From Asanoa hainanensis (GTDB lineage Bacteria; Actinomycetota; Actinomycetes; Mycobacteriales; Micromonosporaceae), in NCBI RefSeq assembly GCF_900188485.1, contig NZ_FZPH01000014.1, positions 210,272 through 274,271 on the forward strand: 64,000 nucleotides of DNA. The letters are read 5' to 3'. Positions within the stretch are counted from its first letter, which is position 1; every line of letters starts with the position of its first letter. Below, one piece after another: positions 52,637 through 61,532 of the stretch. The position numbers and the translations under genes are program-made. The notes under the pieces are model-generated. The model was not told where the DNA came from, made no database searches, and was given only the letters and a program-made list of their open reading frames with translations.

Positions 52637-53704
52637 GTGGACGCCGAGGAGATCGTCGCCGCGCTGGCGTTCGTGCCCGAGGTCAGGGCCAGCGTCTCGG
52701 GCGATCGGGTCACGATCCTCGTGCCGGCCCTCGGCGACAGCGTCCAGCTCCACGCCGCGGACGTGCGAGGGGTCCGCCGCATCTGGGCGCCCGACGGCGC
52801 GCCCGCGCTCGAGTTCGCGGTCGGCGACCGCCCGCTCATCATCGTCGGCACCGACGTCGTGTTCCAACCCGAAGAGCCGCAAGCGGTGCTCGACACCCGC
52901 ATGCGGTACGTCGTCGGCGACATGCCGCACCTCGTCGCCGATACCGAGATGCTCCGCGACGCCGAGGCCCACGGCAGCCGCACGGGGTCGGGCAGCGTCG
53001 ACTACGCCGCACTCGGCGCGGCCTTCCTGCTCCTGCGCTGCGTCATCGTCGGCGCGGCCCGGTTCGGCCTGCGGCCGGTGGCGGCGGTCGGTTGGTGGGA
53101 CCGGGGTTGGCGGGCCGTCGAGGACTGGGCCCCGCTGCCGCCCTGGCGCACGGATCCGTGGTGGGACGATCTGTCGGCCGAGGCGGCCCGGTTGCCGGAG
53201 CTTCCGTCGACGCTGCCCGCGGTGCGCGACGAACGACCCGACGCCGCCGCCGTCGTGGTGGCCGACTTCGAACGCCTGGCACCCGGCCTCACCGTGGTCG
53301 GCCTCGACGAGCAGTTCGTCTCCGCCTGGCGGCGGTGGGTGCCCGTCGCACCGGGCACCTTCCATGCCACCCTCACCCGCGGCTTCGTCGACGCCAACGC
53401 CGACGTGTCCCTCTACCCGGAGGGCGGTGGAAGCATCGACCTGCGGGTCGGACGCGCGTTCCTGCAGGCCCGCTTCACGTACTCCGACGGCGAGCTGGCG
53501 ATCGACGAGGTCAGGGTTCCGGCGGGTACGGGCGGCGGTGTCTTCCAGCGCCTGATGTTCAACATCGAGCAGGTCGCGGTCCTGCTCGGAATGCGGCGCA
53601 TCACGTTGCACGCCACCGGCATCGGGGCGTACGCCATGGCGCGGGTGGGTCGTTATCCCCGCGACCCGGAGCTCTACCGACGCTCACGCATCGCGGACGA
53701 GTGA
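52637..53704 (+). CDS. Hypothetical protein with GNAT-like C-terminus
   Basis: 355 residues from GTG 52637. Two alpha/beta halves; the last 80 residues (GGGVFQRLMFNIEQVAVLLGM, then IGAYAMARVGRYP) look like the acetyl-CoA-binding and final strand parts of a GNAT fold, though without a clear Q/RxxGxG/A loop. A similar weak feature is not seen in the N-terminal half. Cytoplasmic. Function unknown. Its end overlaps the convergent gene by 21 bases. Confidence 0.6.
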   Translation: MDAEEIVAALAFVPEVRASVSGDRVTILVPALGDSVQLHAADVRGVRRIWAPDGAPALEFAVGDRPLIIVGTDVVFQPEEPQAVLDTRMRYVVGDMPHLVADTEMLRDAEAHGSRTGSGSVDYAALGAAFLLLRCVIVGAARFGLRPVAAVGWWDRGWRAVEDWAPLPPWRTDPWWDDLSAEAARLPELPSTLPAVRDERPDAAAVVVADFERLAPGLTVVGLDEQFVSAWRRWVPVAPGTFHATLTRGFVDANADVSLYPEGGGSIDLRVGRAFLQARFTYSDGELAIDEVRVPAGTGGGVFQRLMFNIEQVAVLLGMRRITLHATGIGAYAMARVGRYPRDPELYRRSRIADE

Positions 53705-54397
53705 CCGGCGCAGCGCCGCCATCGCCTCGGCGCCGACGGCCTGCTCCACCGACGACGCCATCCGGGCGCACAGTTCGCGCGCCCGGGCCAGCTCGGCGTC
53801 AGCGTCCTCGACGTCGCGCCGCAGCCGCCCGGCCTCGTCGGCGCCCACCACGCGGATGTCGCGGACCTCGACCGACCGGGTCTCGCGCAACGTGAGCGCC
53901 AGGGCCCGCACGTAGTCGGCCCGGTCGGCCTCGGTCTCGGTCTCGGAACCCGCGGCGACGCGGTCGATCGCCGCCGTCGGCAGGAAGAACAGCGTCGTGG
54001 TCGAGTACGTGCTCAGCTTCCGCTGCTGGGCCCACCGCGTCAGCAGGCCCGACTTCCCGTCCAGGAACGGCGACAGGCGCAGGTAGAGCTCTGCGTCGAT
54101 GCTCGTCAGCAGGGCGCGTGCGGCCACGATCGAGTCGCGCAGGTCGACGATGGTGATGACCTGTTCGTCGAGCAGCCGCCCGAACTCGGTCTCCGTGGCC
54201 TGGTCGGCCACGCCGTCGGCAAACCGCCGGGCCTGAGCCAACAGCTGGTCGCCGCGCAGGCACAGGTCCTGGAGCAACACCACGATGTCGAGCAGCCGGC
54301 GTGCCACGTCGGAGTCGCGCACCGTACGCCGATGATCGAGGAACCGCAGGCCGTAGTTCGCGAGAATCTCCGCCAGCTTCTCCACGAGCGTGAACAC
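53684..54397 (-). CDS. Hypothetical helical protein
   Basis: 237 residues starting MFTLVEKLAEILANYGLRFLDH. Mainly helical with heptad-like stretches (LRRDVEDADAELARARELCA near the end) and no membrane segment or catalytic motif. RWAQQRKLSTYSTTTLFFLPT is the most distinctive part. Probably a cytoplasmic protein of unknown role. Confidence 0.6.
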   Translation of the reverse strand: MFTLVEKLAEILANYGLRFLDHRRTVRDSDVARRLLDIVVLLQDLCLRGDQLLAQARRFADGVADQATETEFGRLLDEQVITIVDLRDSIVAARALLTSIDAELYLRLSPFLDGKSGLLTRWAQQRKLSTYSTTTLFFLPTAAIDRVAAGSETETEADRADYVRALALTLRETRSVEVRDIRVVGADEAGRLRRDVEDADAELARARELCARMASSVEQAVGAEAMAALRRSLVRDA

Positions 54398-54489
54398 GCA
54401 GCGAGCCTAGCGTCGCGTCGGTTTTGTCGCTCTCTCAGCTGGGCATGGGACTCTGTTCGTCTACACGTCGATCTTCGGAGGGGACGCCC

Positions 54490-55779
54490 GTGGGGGGCTA
54501 TGGGGTGCAGGTCGCGCTCGTACTCGTGCTGGTGTTGGTGAACGCGGTCTTCGCCGGCAGCGAGATGGCGCTCGTGTCGTTGCGGGAGAGCCAGATCCGG
54601 CGGCTCGAACGCAGCTCGCGCGGTGGGCGGGTGCTGGCCCGGCTGGCCGACGACCCCAACCGGTTCCTCGCGACCATCCAGATCGGGATAACGTTGGCCG
54701 GCTTCCTGGCCTCGGCGGCCGCGGCCGTCTCGCTGGCGCAGCCGCTCATCGAGCCGCTCGGCTTCCTCGACGATGCGGCCGAGCCCGTGGCGATCGTGCT
54801 CGTGACCATCGTGCTGACGTTCTTCACCCTCGTGTTCGGCGAGCTCGCGCCCAAGCGGATCGCCATGCAGCGGGCCGAGGGGTGGGCGCTGATGGTGGCC
54901 CGGCCGCTCGACGTGCTATCCACGTTCTCCCGACCGCTGGTATGGCTGCTCGGCAAGACCAGCGACCTGGTGGTCCGGCTGACCGGCGGCGACCCGGAGG
55001 CCGGGCGCGAGGAGGTCAGCACCGAGGAGCTGCGTGACATGGTCGCCGCGCAGCAGACGATCCCGGCCGACCAGCGGATGATCATCAGTGGCGCGTTCGA
55101 GGTCGCGGACCGGGTGCTGCGCGAGGTGCTCACCCCGCGCGGGCAGGTGTTCACGCTGGCCGCCGACACGCCCGCGAGCCAGGCGCTGCGCGACATCGTC
55201 AAGGCCGGGCAGTCGCGGGCGCCGGTGGTCGGGCCGACCGGGCTCGACGACGTGCTCGGCGTGGTGCACATCCGCGACCTGGTCGACAGTGCGGGCGCCG
55301 TCTCCGGCAGCGCACACCCGGCCGTGTTCCTGCCGGAGACGCTCAAGGTGACCGACGCGATCCGCCAGCTTCGCCAGCAGCGCCAGCAGTTCGCCGTCGT
55401 GGTCGACGAGCGGGGCGCGGTCGACGGGATCGTCACCATGGAGGACCTGGTGGAGGAGATCGTCGGCGAGATCTACGACGAGACCGACCGCGACGTGCAG
55501 GCCGTCGTCCGGACCGCCGAGGGCGATCTGCTGCTGGTCGGCACGTACCCGATCCACGACCTGCCCGACATCGGTGTCGACCTGGGCGACGAGGAGCCGC
55601 GCGACTACACGACGATCGCCGGGCTGCTGCTGTCCCGGCTCGGCCACATCCCGAAGGAACCGGGCGAGACGGTGGAGCTACCCGGGCACACCGCGGAGGT
55701 CGTCGAGGTGACCGGGAGGGCGATCACCCGGGTCCGCGTCCGGGCGCGGGTGGACACGGTAGGGCAAGCTCAACGCTGA
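54490..55779 (+). CDS. CorC/HlyC family (CNNM-DUF21) membrane protein with CBS domains
   Basis: 429 residues from GTG 54490 with GGAGGGG ahead. The DUF21 domain has four hydrophobic segments (VALVLVLVLVNAVFAGSEMA and later), then a CBS pair (EVLTPRGQVFTLAADTPASQ to FAVVVDERGAVDGIVTMEDL) and a C-terminal CorC/HlyC domain ending in RVRVRARVD. Such proteins are linked to magnesium or cobalt efflux; the old hemolysin name is misleading. The next gene is a metal-transport-type TerC protein. Confidence 0.92.
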   Translation: MGGYGVQVALVLVLVLVNAVFAGSEMALVSLRESQIRRLERSSRGGRVLARLADDPNRFLATIQIGITLAGFLASAAAAVSLAQPLIEPLGFLDDAAEPVAIVLVTIVLTFFTLVFGELAPKRIAMQRAEGWALMVARPLDVLSTFSRPLVWLLGKTSDLVVRLTGGDPEAGREEVSTEELRDMVAAQQTIPADQRMIISGAFEVADRVLREVLTPRGQVFTLAADTPASQALRDIVKAGQSRAPVVGPTGLDDVLGVVHIRDLVDSAGAVSGSAHPAVFLPETLKVTDAIRQLRQQRQQFAVVVDERGAVDGIVTMEDLVEEIVGEIYDETDRDVQAVVRTAEGDLLLVGTYPIHDLPDIGVDLGDEEPRDYTTIAGLLLSRLGHIPKEPGETVELPGHTAEVVEVTGRAITRVRVRARVDTVGQAQR

Positions 55780-55830
55780 TCACTGCTGGTCACGGCAGGT
55801 CACGGCTGCACGGCTACGGAAGGACGGTCA

Positions 55831-56841
55831 ATGCTCCACGTCACCGCCCTCGGGTGGACGCTCACGATCCTGGTCATCCTCGGGCTGCTCGCCCTTGACC
55901 TGATCATCGGAACGCTCAAGCCGCACGCCGTGCACTTCAAGGAAGCCGTCGCCTGGTCGGTCTTCTACATCGCGGTCGCGGTCGTGTTCGGTGTGATCTT
56001 CGCGTCGATCTCGGGGTGGGAGCTCGGCACCCAGTACTTCGCCGGCTACCTGGTCGAGAAGAGCCTCTCGGTCGACAACCTGTTCGTCTTCGTGATCATC
56101 ATGTCGACGTTCGCGGTGCCGGCCGCACACCAGCAACGCGTGCTGACCTTCGGCATCGTGCTCGCGCTCGCCTTCCGCGTGGTCTTCATCGTCCTCGGCG
56201 CGACCCTGCTGAACCTGTTCTCGTTCATGTTCCTGGTGTTCGGGCTGCTGCTGATCTACACGGCGGTCCAGCTCTACCGGCATCGCGACGAGGATCCGGA
56301 CGTCGGCGACAACGCATTGATCCGGGCGACCCGCCGGCTGGTCCCGGTGACCGACGAGTACCGCGGCGGCAAGCTGTTCACCAAGGACGACGGCCGGCGC
56401 GTGGCCACCCCGCTGTTCGTCGTGCTCATCGCGATCGGCAGCACCGACCTGCTGTTCGCCCTCGACTCGATCCCGGCGGTGTTCGGCGTGACCGAGGAGA
56501 CGTACATCGTCTTCACCGCCAACGCCTTCGCCCTGCTCGGCCTGCGCGCCCTGTTCTTCCTCGTGAAGGGCCTGCTGGACCGGCTCGTCTACCTGTCGAC
56601 CGGCCTCGCCATCATCCTCGCCTTCATCGGCGTGAAGCTGGCCCTGCACTGGGCGCACGTCGACATCTCCGAGAGCGTCTGGGAGATCTCGACCAACCTC
56701 TCGCTGGTCGTCATCGCGGCGGTCCTGATCGTCACGACGGTGGCGAGCCTGATCGCGGTGCGCCGCGACCCGAGCAAGAAGGCGCACGCGGGCTCGGTCC
56801 GGGCGCGCCGCGAGGGGCCGGAGAAGCCGGACGCTAGCTGA
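55831..56841 (+). CDS. TerC family membrane protein
   Basis: 336 residues and about nine membrane helices. The conserved acidic residues of TerC are seen in YLVEKSLSVDNLFVFVIIMS (near 75) and LIAIGSTDLLFALDSIPAVF (near 205). TerC relatives (Alx, YceF) export Mn2+ or insert metal during secretion. It ends in a charged tail. The upstream gap is only 51 bases, too short for a yybP-ykoY riboswitch. It lies after the CorC gene, so a metal-handling pair is plausible. Confidence 0.92.
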   Translation: MLHVTALGWTLTILVILGLLALDLIIGTLKPHAVHFKEAVAWSVFYIAVAVVFGVIFASISGWELGTQYFAGYLVEKSLSVDNLFVFVIIMSTFAVPAAHQQRVLTFGIVLALAFRVVFIVLGATLLNLFSFMFLVFGLLLIYTAVQLYRHRDEDPDVGDNALIRATRRLVPVTDEYRGGKLFTKDDGRRVATPLFVVLIAIGSTDLLFALDSIPAVFGVTEETYIVFTANAFALLGLRALFFLVKGLLDRLVYLSTGLAIILAFIGVKLALHWAHVDISESVWEISTNLSLVVIAAVLIVTTVASLIAVRRDPSKKAHAGSVRARREGPEKPDAS

Positions 56842-57196
56842 GCTTCGACACCTGGTAGTGCGCGATCCGCCAGTCGTCGGCGGTCCGGCGCACGATGACG
56901 CAGAGGGAGAGGTTCAGGGTCGGCCGGTCGACGAACGAGAAGTCGACGCTCAGGTAGCCCAGCACGGTGTCGTCGGCGAGGCGGCGGGTCTCCCGGATCT
57001 CGTACGCGGGTGACATCCCGAGCGGCTGGGCCGCGTAGTACGTGGCGACGCCGGCCGGGCCGACGCTGTACGGGTGCAGACCCTGGAAGATCGCGTCCTC
57101 GGTGAACAAGGCGCCGACGCGCTCGGGCTCGTGCGCGTCCACGGCCGACTTCCACTGGTCGAGGACGCTACGCAGGATCTCGGTCTCGGTCGTCAT
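56834..57196 (-). CDS. SnoaL/NTF2-like protein (SgcJ/EcaC type)
   Basis: 120 residues. A short cone-shaped NTF2-like fold: LDQWKSAVDAHEPERVGALF, TEDAIFQGLHPYSVG and a terminal DDWRIAHYQVSKLS. Often annotated DUF4440 or ketosteroid-isomerase-like. Function unknown. ATG 57196 was chosen as the family start. Its stop overlaps the TerC stop; it is divergent from the LysR gene by 93 bases. Confidence 0.8.
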   Translation of the reverse strand: MTTETEILRSVLDQWKSAVDAHEPERVGALFTEDAIFQGLHPYSVGPAGVATYYAAQPLGMSPAYEIRETRRLADDTVLGYLSVDFSFVDRPTLNLSLCVIVRRTADDWRIAHYQVSKLS

Positions 57197-57289
57197 GCCC
57201 CACATCTTGACCCAGCCGACCCGCACCCGGCACGACCGCCTGGCTCACTGCTGTTAGGCACAGCCTCCCAGCGCGCTAGCGTGGTAGGG

Positions 57290-58216
57290 GTGGAGTTGCG
57301 CCAGTTGCGGTATTTTGTCGCGGTTGCCGACGAGCTGAACTTCGGCCGAGCCGCCGCCCGCCTCCGGATCGCCGGCCCGTCGCTCTCCCAGCAGATCAAG
57401 GCACTGGAGCGGGACCTGGGCGTACGCCTCTTCGACCGCGACCGCCGCTCCGTCGCGCTGACCGCCGCGGGGGAGGCCCTCCTGCCCCGCACCCGGGCGC
57501 TGCTCGACCAGGCCGACGAGCTGCGCCGGTCCGCGGCGGGCACGCCGGCGCCGCTGCGGCTCGGCTACGTCAACTGGCGGCCGACCGACCTGGCCGAACG
57601 CGTCTCCGGCGTGGCGCAGGTGCACGTCGACGCCTGGGTCCTGCCGTCGCACGCCCAGGCCGGGCGCGTCGCCGACGGCAGCATCGACCTCGCGATCTGC
57701 TGGGTGTCGGCCGCCGACCTGGCCGCACACGACCTCGACGCCCGCTTGGTCGGCGCGGACCTGCTCTACGCGGTCGCGCCGGGCGCCGACCCGGCACCCG
57801 TCCGCGCGGCCGACACCGTGGTCCTGGCGGACGCCGACGCCGCCACCTGGTCGTCCTGGAACCGCTACGCGGAGGAGCTCGCCCTGGCGACCGGAGCGCG
57901 ACTCGTGCACATCGACGACGGCGGCATCACCGGCCCCGCCTTCTTCGACCAGGTGCGGCGGCTCGGCGGCCCGGTCGTCAACTCGCCCAAGGGCCAGACG
58001 ACCACACTGCCGCCCGACCTGGTCCGGCGGCCGGTGGTCCGGCCGACACCCTGCTGGACGTGGGCGCTGGTCTCCCGCCGGGCCGACGACCGCGCCGCGG
58101 TCCGCGCCGTCGTCGAGGCACTGACCCGCGACGTGGGCCCGCTCGATCCCGCCACCTGGTTGCCGGCGGACGACCCGTTCAGCCCGGGTCGCTCGGGTGA
58201 GGCGTCAGCGGGGTGA
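57290..58216 (+). CDS. LysR-family transcriptional regulator
   Basis: 308 residues from GTG 57290. The N-terminal helix-turn-helix is LRQLRYFVAVADELNFGRAA then RIAGPSLSQQIKALERDLG. The C-terminal domain is a periplasmic-binding-like inducer domain. It probably controls the divergent SnoaL-like gene, as LysR genes often do. Inducer unknown. Its end overlaps the end of the isomerase-like gene by 38 bases. Confidence 0.9.
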   Translation: MELRQLRYFVAVADELNFGRAAARLRIAGPSLSQQIKALERDLGVRLFDRDRRSVALTAAGEALLPRTRALLDQADELRRSAAGTPAPLRLGYVNWRPTDLAERVSGVAQVHVDAWVLPSHAQAGRVADGSIDLAICWVSAADLAAHDLDARLVGADLLYAVAPGADPAPVRAADTVVLADADAATWSSWNRYAEELALATGARLVHIDDGGITGPAFFDQVRRLGGPVVNSPKGQTTTLPPDLVRRPVVRPTPCWTWALVSRRADDRAAVRAVVEALTRDVGPLDPATWLPADDPFSPGRSGEASAG

Positions 58217-58466
58217 CCGTGTCGTGCCGCCACACCCGCAACGGCATCGACGCCAGCACGGCCTCGAGCTCGTCCGGCCCGGCCGCGCTGAACAGCCCCC
58301 AGGTCCGCCACTCGCCGGGCTTCAAGGGCGGTCGCCACAGCCGCCGGAGATGCCCCTGCGCGGCGAGCTCGGCGGCCCGGGCGCTCTCGCGGGCCCGCAT
58401 CTCGGCGACCTCGTCGTCCGACGTGCCGGGCGGGACGGTGGTCACCATCTCGACGAAGAACTCCAC
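58179..58466 (-). CDS. Muconolactone delta-isomerase-like protein
   Basis: 95 residues from GTG 58466. The start VEFFVEMVTTVPPGTSDDEV, then RLWRPPLKPGEWRTWGLFSA and LPLRVWRHDTVTPL-like end, matches the CatC/muconolactone isomerase family (small dimeric ferredoxin-like fold). No other aromatic degradation genes are present, so a different lactone or no enzymatic role is possible. It overlaps the convergent LysR gene. Confidence 0.75.
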   Translation of the reverse strand: MEFFVEMVTTVPPGTSDDEVAEMRARESARAAELAAQGHLRRLWRPPLKPGEWRTWGLFSAAGPDELEAVLASMPLRVWRHDTVTPLTPHPSDPG

Positions 58467-58492
58467 GCCCACGACGCTACGTCGCGGGTAGA

Positions 58493-58538
58493 GCAAGGGT
58501 CCCTTCCCACGCGGAAACCGCTGAGCAGGGACCCTTGC
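58493..58538. repeat. GGGTCCCTT palindromic element, copy 2 (probable terminator)
   Basis: GCAAGGGTCCCT (58493-58504) pairs with AGGGACCCTTGC (58527-58538); an inner GCGGAAACCGC forms a second small stem. It shares GCAAGGGTCCCTTG-type arms with the copy at 9882-9925. It lies six bases past the stop of sugC and so probably ends the lpqY-sugABC transcript. Confidence 0.65.
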
Positions 58539-58543
58539 TTCGG

Positions 58544-59737
58544 TCAGGCGGTCACGCCGGATGCCCGGCCCTCATGCAGCGTGATGTTGCGGCCGTTCGA
58601 CGGGTCGAAGAGGTGGATCTTCTCCAGGTTGACCCAGATCTGGGCAGGGTCGCCCTCCTTGACCCGGGAGTCGGCCGAGAAGCGGCACACGAGGTTCGAG
58701 CCGCCCGACGGCAGGTCACCGCTGCCCACGTCGGCCGCCAGCTCCTCGAGCTCGGCCGCCGACGCCTTCTCGCCCTCGACGGTGAAATAGACGTACTTGT
58801 CGGAGCCCATCGACTCCACGAGGTCCGCGGTCGCGGAGAACTCGGCTCCCCGCTCCCGGATCGAGTCCTCGATCAGCGACGCGTCCTCGAAGTGCTCCGG
58901 CCGGATGCCCACGATCAGCTCGCCCGAGGAGATCTCGCCGCGCATCTGCTCGCCCAGCGGAAACTCGCCGAGCGGCGTGGTGAGGCGGCCCGACGACACC
59001 GACGCCGGGAAGAAGTTCATCGACGGTGAGCCGATGAAGCCCGCGACGAACAGGTTGATCGGGTGGTCGTAAAGCTCCTGCGGCTCGCCCACCTGCTGCA
59101 CCGCGCCGGCCCGCATGATCACGACCCGGTCGCCGAGGGTCATCGCCTCGGTCTGGTCGTGGGTGACGTAGACCGTCGTGGTGCCGAGCCGCTTCTGGAG
59201 CCGGGACACCACGGTGCGCATCTGGACCCGCAGCTTGGCGTCCAGGTTGGACAGTGGCTCGTCCATCAGGAACGCCTTGGGCGAGCGGACGATCGCCCGG
59301 CCCATCGCCACCCGCTGCCGCTGGCCGCCGGACAGGTTGGCCGGCTTGCGGTCCAACAGCGCCGTGAGCTCCAGCACCTTCGCGGCCTCGTCGACCTTTC
59401 GGTCGATCTCTTCGCGGGACAGCTTGGCCAGTTTCAACGGGAACGCCATGTTCTCCCGGACGGTCATGTTCGGATAGAGCGCGTACGACTGGAACACCAT
59501 CGCGATGTCCCGGTCCCGCGGCGCCTTGTCGTTGACCCGTTGCCCGTCGATCCGCAGCTCGCCGGAGGTGATGTCCTCCAATCCGGCGATCATGTTGAGC
59601 GTCGTCGACTTGCCGCAGCCCGAGGGGCCGACCAGGATAACGAACTCCCCGTCGGCGATCTCCAGGTTGAGCTCCTGCACCGCGAGCGTGCCGTCGGGGA
59701 ACGCCTTGGTCACCTTGTCGAGAACGATGTCTGCCAC
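58544..59737 (-). CDS. sugC: Sugar ABC importer ATPase (SugC/MsiK/UgpC type)
   Basis: 397 residues from GTG 59737. Walker A GPSGCGKSTTLN near 37, Q-loop FQSYALYP, signature LSGGQRQRVAMGRA near 134, Walker B AFLMDEPLSNLD and switch VTHDQTEAM. The C-terminal TOBE domain has GIRPEHF. In actinobacteria one such ATPase (MsiK) can serve several sugar importers, so it may also energise NgcFG. It is last in the order lpqY-sugA-sugB-sugC, eight bases after sugB. Confidence 0.9.
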   Translation of the reverse strand: MADIVLDKVTKAFPDGTLAVQELNLEIADGEFVILVGPSGCGKSTTLNMIAGLEDITSGELRIDGQRVNDKAPRDRDIAMVFQSYALYPNMTVRENMAFPLKLAKLSREEIDRKVDEAAKVLELTALLDRKPANLSGGQRQRVAMGRAIVRSPKAFLMDEPLSNLDAKLRVQMRTVVSRLQKRLGTTTVYVTHDQTEAMTLGDRVVIMRAGAVQQVGEPQELYDHPINLFVAGFIGSPSMNFFPASVSSGRLTTPLGEFPLGEQMRGEISSGELIVGIRPEHFEDASLIEDSIRERGAEFSATADLVESMGSDKYVYFTVEGEKASAAELEELAADVGSGDLPSGGSNLVCRFSADSRVKEGDPAQIWVNLEKIHLFDPSNGRNITLHEGRASGVTA

Positions 59738-59745
59738 GTCTACCC

Positions 59746-60585
59746 CTAACCCTTCACGGCGCCGGAGGTCAGGCCGGACACGATGCGCCGCTGGAAGAAC
59801 AGCACGAACAGGATGATCGGGACGGTGATGATCACGGCCGCCGCGGAGATCGCACCGGTCGGGTCTTCGAACTGCGAGGCGCCCTGGAAGAACGACAGCG
59901 CGGCCGGGACCGTGCGCGAGCGCTCGGTCGAGGTCAGCGAGATGGCGAACAGGAAGTCGTTCCAGCAGAAGATGAACACCAGGATCGCGGTGGTGAACAC
60001 GCCCGGCGCGGCCAGCGGCGCGATCACCCGGCGGAACGCCTCGCCCTGCGTCGCGCCGTCCATCTTGGCCGCCTTCTCCAGGTCCCACGGTATCTGCCGG
60101 AAGAACGCGGACAGCGTGTAGATCGCCAGCGGCAGCCCGAAGGTGATGTAGGGCAGGATCAGGCCGGGCCAGGTGTCGAACAGGCCGATCGAACGCTCGA
60201 TCTCGAACAGCGGCGACACCAGCGACACCTGCGGGAACATCGCGATCAGCAGCGAGATGCCGATCAGCAGCTTCTTGCCGGGGAAGTCGAGCCGGGCGAT
60301 CGCGTACGCGGCCATCGTCCCGAGCACCACCGCCACCAGCGTCGAGATCAACCCGATGCCGATCGAGTTGACCAGTGCGCGTACGAACTGGTCGGTGCTG
60401 AAGATGTTCCGGTAGTTCTCGAGCGTCCACTCCCGCGGAATGAAGTTCCCGTCGGTGATCGTCCCCGGGGTCTTGAACGACAGCGACGTTATCCACAGGA
60501 CGGGAATCAGTGCGAACACGATCACCACGAGGTCGATCAGGCTCCACCGCCACCTCGCGCGGGCAGTTTGGTCGATGACGGCCAT
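59746..60585 (-). CDS. sugB: Trehalose-type ABC importer permease SugB
   Basis: 279 residues, six membrane helices of MalG type. The EAA loop is [20 protein letters not shown] near residue 183. The ATG overlaps the sugA stop. It forms the channel with SugA. Confidence 0.88.
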   Translation of the reverse strand: MAVIDQTARARWRWSLIDLVVIVFALIPVLWITSLSFKTPGTITDGNFIPREWTLENYRNIFSTDQFVRALVNSIGIGLISTLVAVVLGTMAAYAIARLDFPGKKLLIGISLLIAMFPQVSLVSPLFEIERSIGLFDTWPGLILPYITFGLPLAIYTLSAFFRQIPWDLEKAAKMDGATQGEAFRRVIAPLAAPGVFTTAILVFIFCWNDFLFAISLTSTERSRTVPAALSFFQGASQFEDPTGAISAAAVIITVPIILFVLFFQRRIVSGLTSGAVKG

Positions 60586-61532
60586 CAGCGCCGGCCCTCC
60601 TCTTCGCTGCCGGGTGCGGCGGTGCCGAAGAGCTTCACGAAGACGAACGCGATCACGGCCACCGCGAGAAAGATCAGCACAGACATGGTCGACCCGATGC
60701 CGAGGTTGAGCCCGCGGATCAGGTTGTTGTAGGCCAGCATCGAGACCGACGAGGTGTTGTTGGCCCCGGCGGTCAGCACGTAGATGTTGTCGAAGACCCG
60801 GAAGGCGTCGAGGGTACGGAACAGCAGCGCGACCAGGATCGCGGGCTTCATCACCGGCAGCATCACCTTCGTGAACCGCTGCCACCCGGTGGCGCCGTCC
60901 ATCGAGGCGGCCTTGAGCAGGTCCTCGGGCACCAGCGCGAGGCCGGCCATCAGCAGCAGCGCCATGAACGGCGTCGTCTTCCAGATCTCGGCGAGCATGA
61001 TGATCGCCAGCGAGCTGGCCCGCTCGGTCAGCGGCGCGCCGTCCGTGAACAGGTTCGCGAGATAGCCGGTGTCGGGTGTCCACGCGTACTTCCACGAGAA
61101 CGCCGCGACCACCGTCACGATGCCGTACGGGATCAGCGCCGCCGTGCGGACGATCCCGCGCCCGACCAGCGTCTTGAACATCACCCAGGCCAGCGCCATG
61201 CCCAGCACGAGCTCGACCGCCACCGTGACGACCGTGATCAGCGTGGTGATGCCGAACGCGGTCCACCAGTACTGGTTGCTCAACACGGTCACGTAGTTGC
61301 CGAGCCCGATGAACTCGCGCTGGTCCGGGAACTTGAGGTCGAAGCGCTGGAACGAGAGCCAGACCGAATAGAGGATCGGGTACGCGGTGACCGCGATCAT
61401 CACGATCGCCGCCGGCGCGCAGAGCAGCCAGCCGAGCTTCCGCTCCTGCTTCTTGCCCTCGCTGAGCCGGGTCTTGGCCTTCTTCGCCGCGCGTACCCGA
61501 TGCGTCGTTGGTTTCTCGGCGGTAGCGGTCAC
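60585..61532 (-). CDS. sugA: Trehalose-type ABC importer permease SugA
   Basis: 315 residues from GTG 61532. A basic 30-residue N-terminus, then six membrane helices ([20 protein letters not shown] first), with an EAA loop [20 protein letters not shown] near 217. The GTGA overlap with lpqY and the following sugB make one operon. MalF type. Confidence 0.88.
   Translation of the reverse strand: MTATAEKPTTHRVRAAKKAKTRLSEGKKQERKLGWLLCAPAAIVMIAVTAYPILYSVWLSFQRFDLKFPDQREFIGLGNYVTVLSNQYWWTAFGITTLITVVTVAVELVLGMALAWVMFKTLVGRGIVRTAALIPYGIVTVVAAFSWKYAWTPDTGYLANLFTDGAPLTERASSLAIIMLAEIWKTTPFMALLLMAGLALVPEDLLKAASMDGATGWQRFTKVMLPVMKPAILVALLFRTLDAFRVFDNIYVLTAGANNTSSVSMLAYNNLIRGLNLGIGSTMSVLIFLAVAVIAFVFVKLFGTAAPGSEEEGRR

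Noticed and set aside
51161..53611. An 816-codon minus-strand frame through the LAL gene end and hypothetical genes
   Set aside because: No start site support, and it mixes antisense parts of several genes; only the short Nudix piece in another frame is homologous to anything.
55780..55830. A yybP-ykoY-type manganese riboswitch before the TerC gene
   Set aside because: The gap is 51 bases, too short for that aptamer, and the expected conserved loops are absent.
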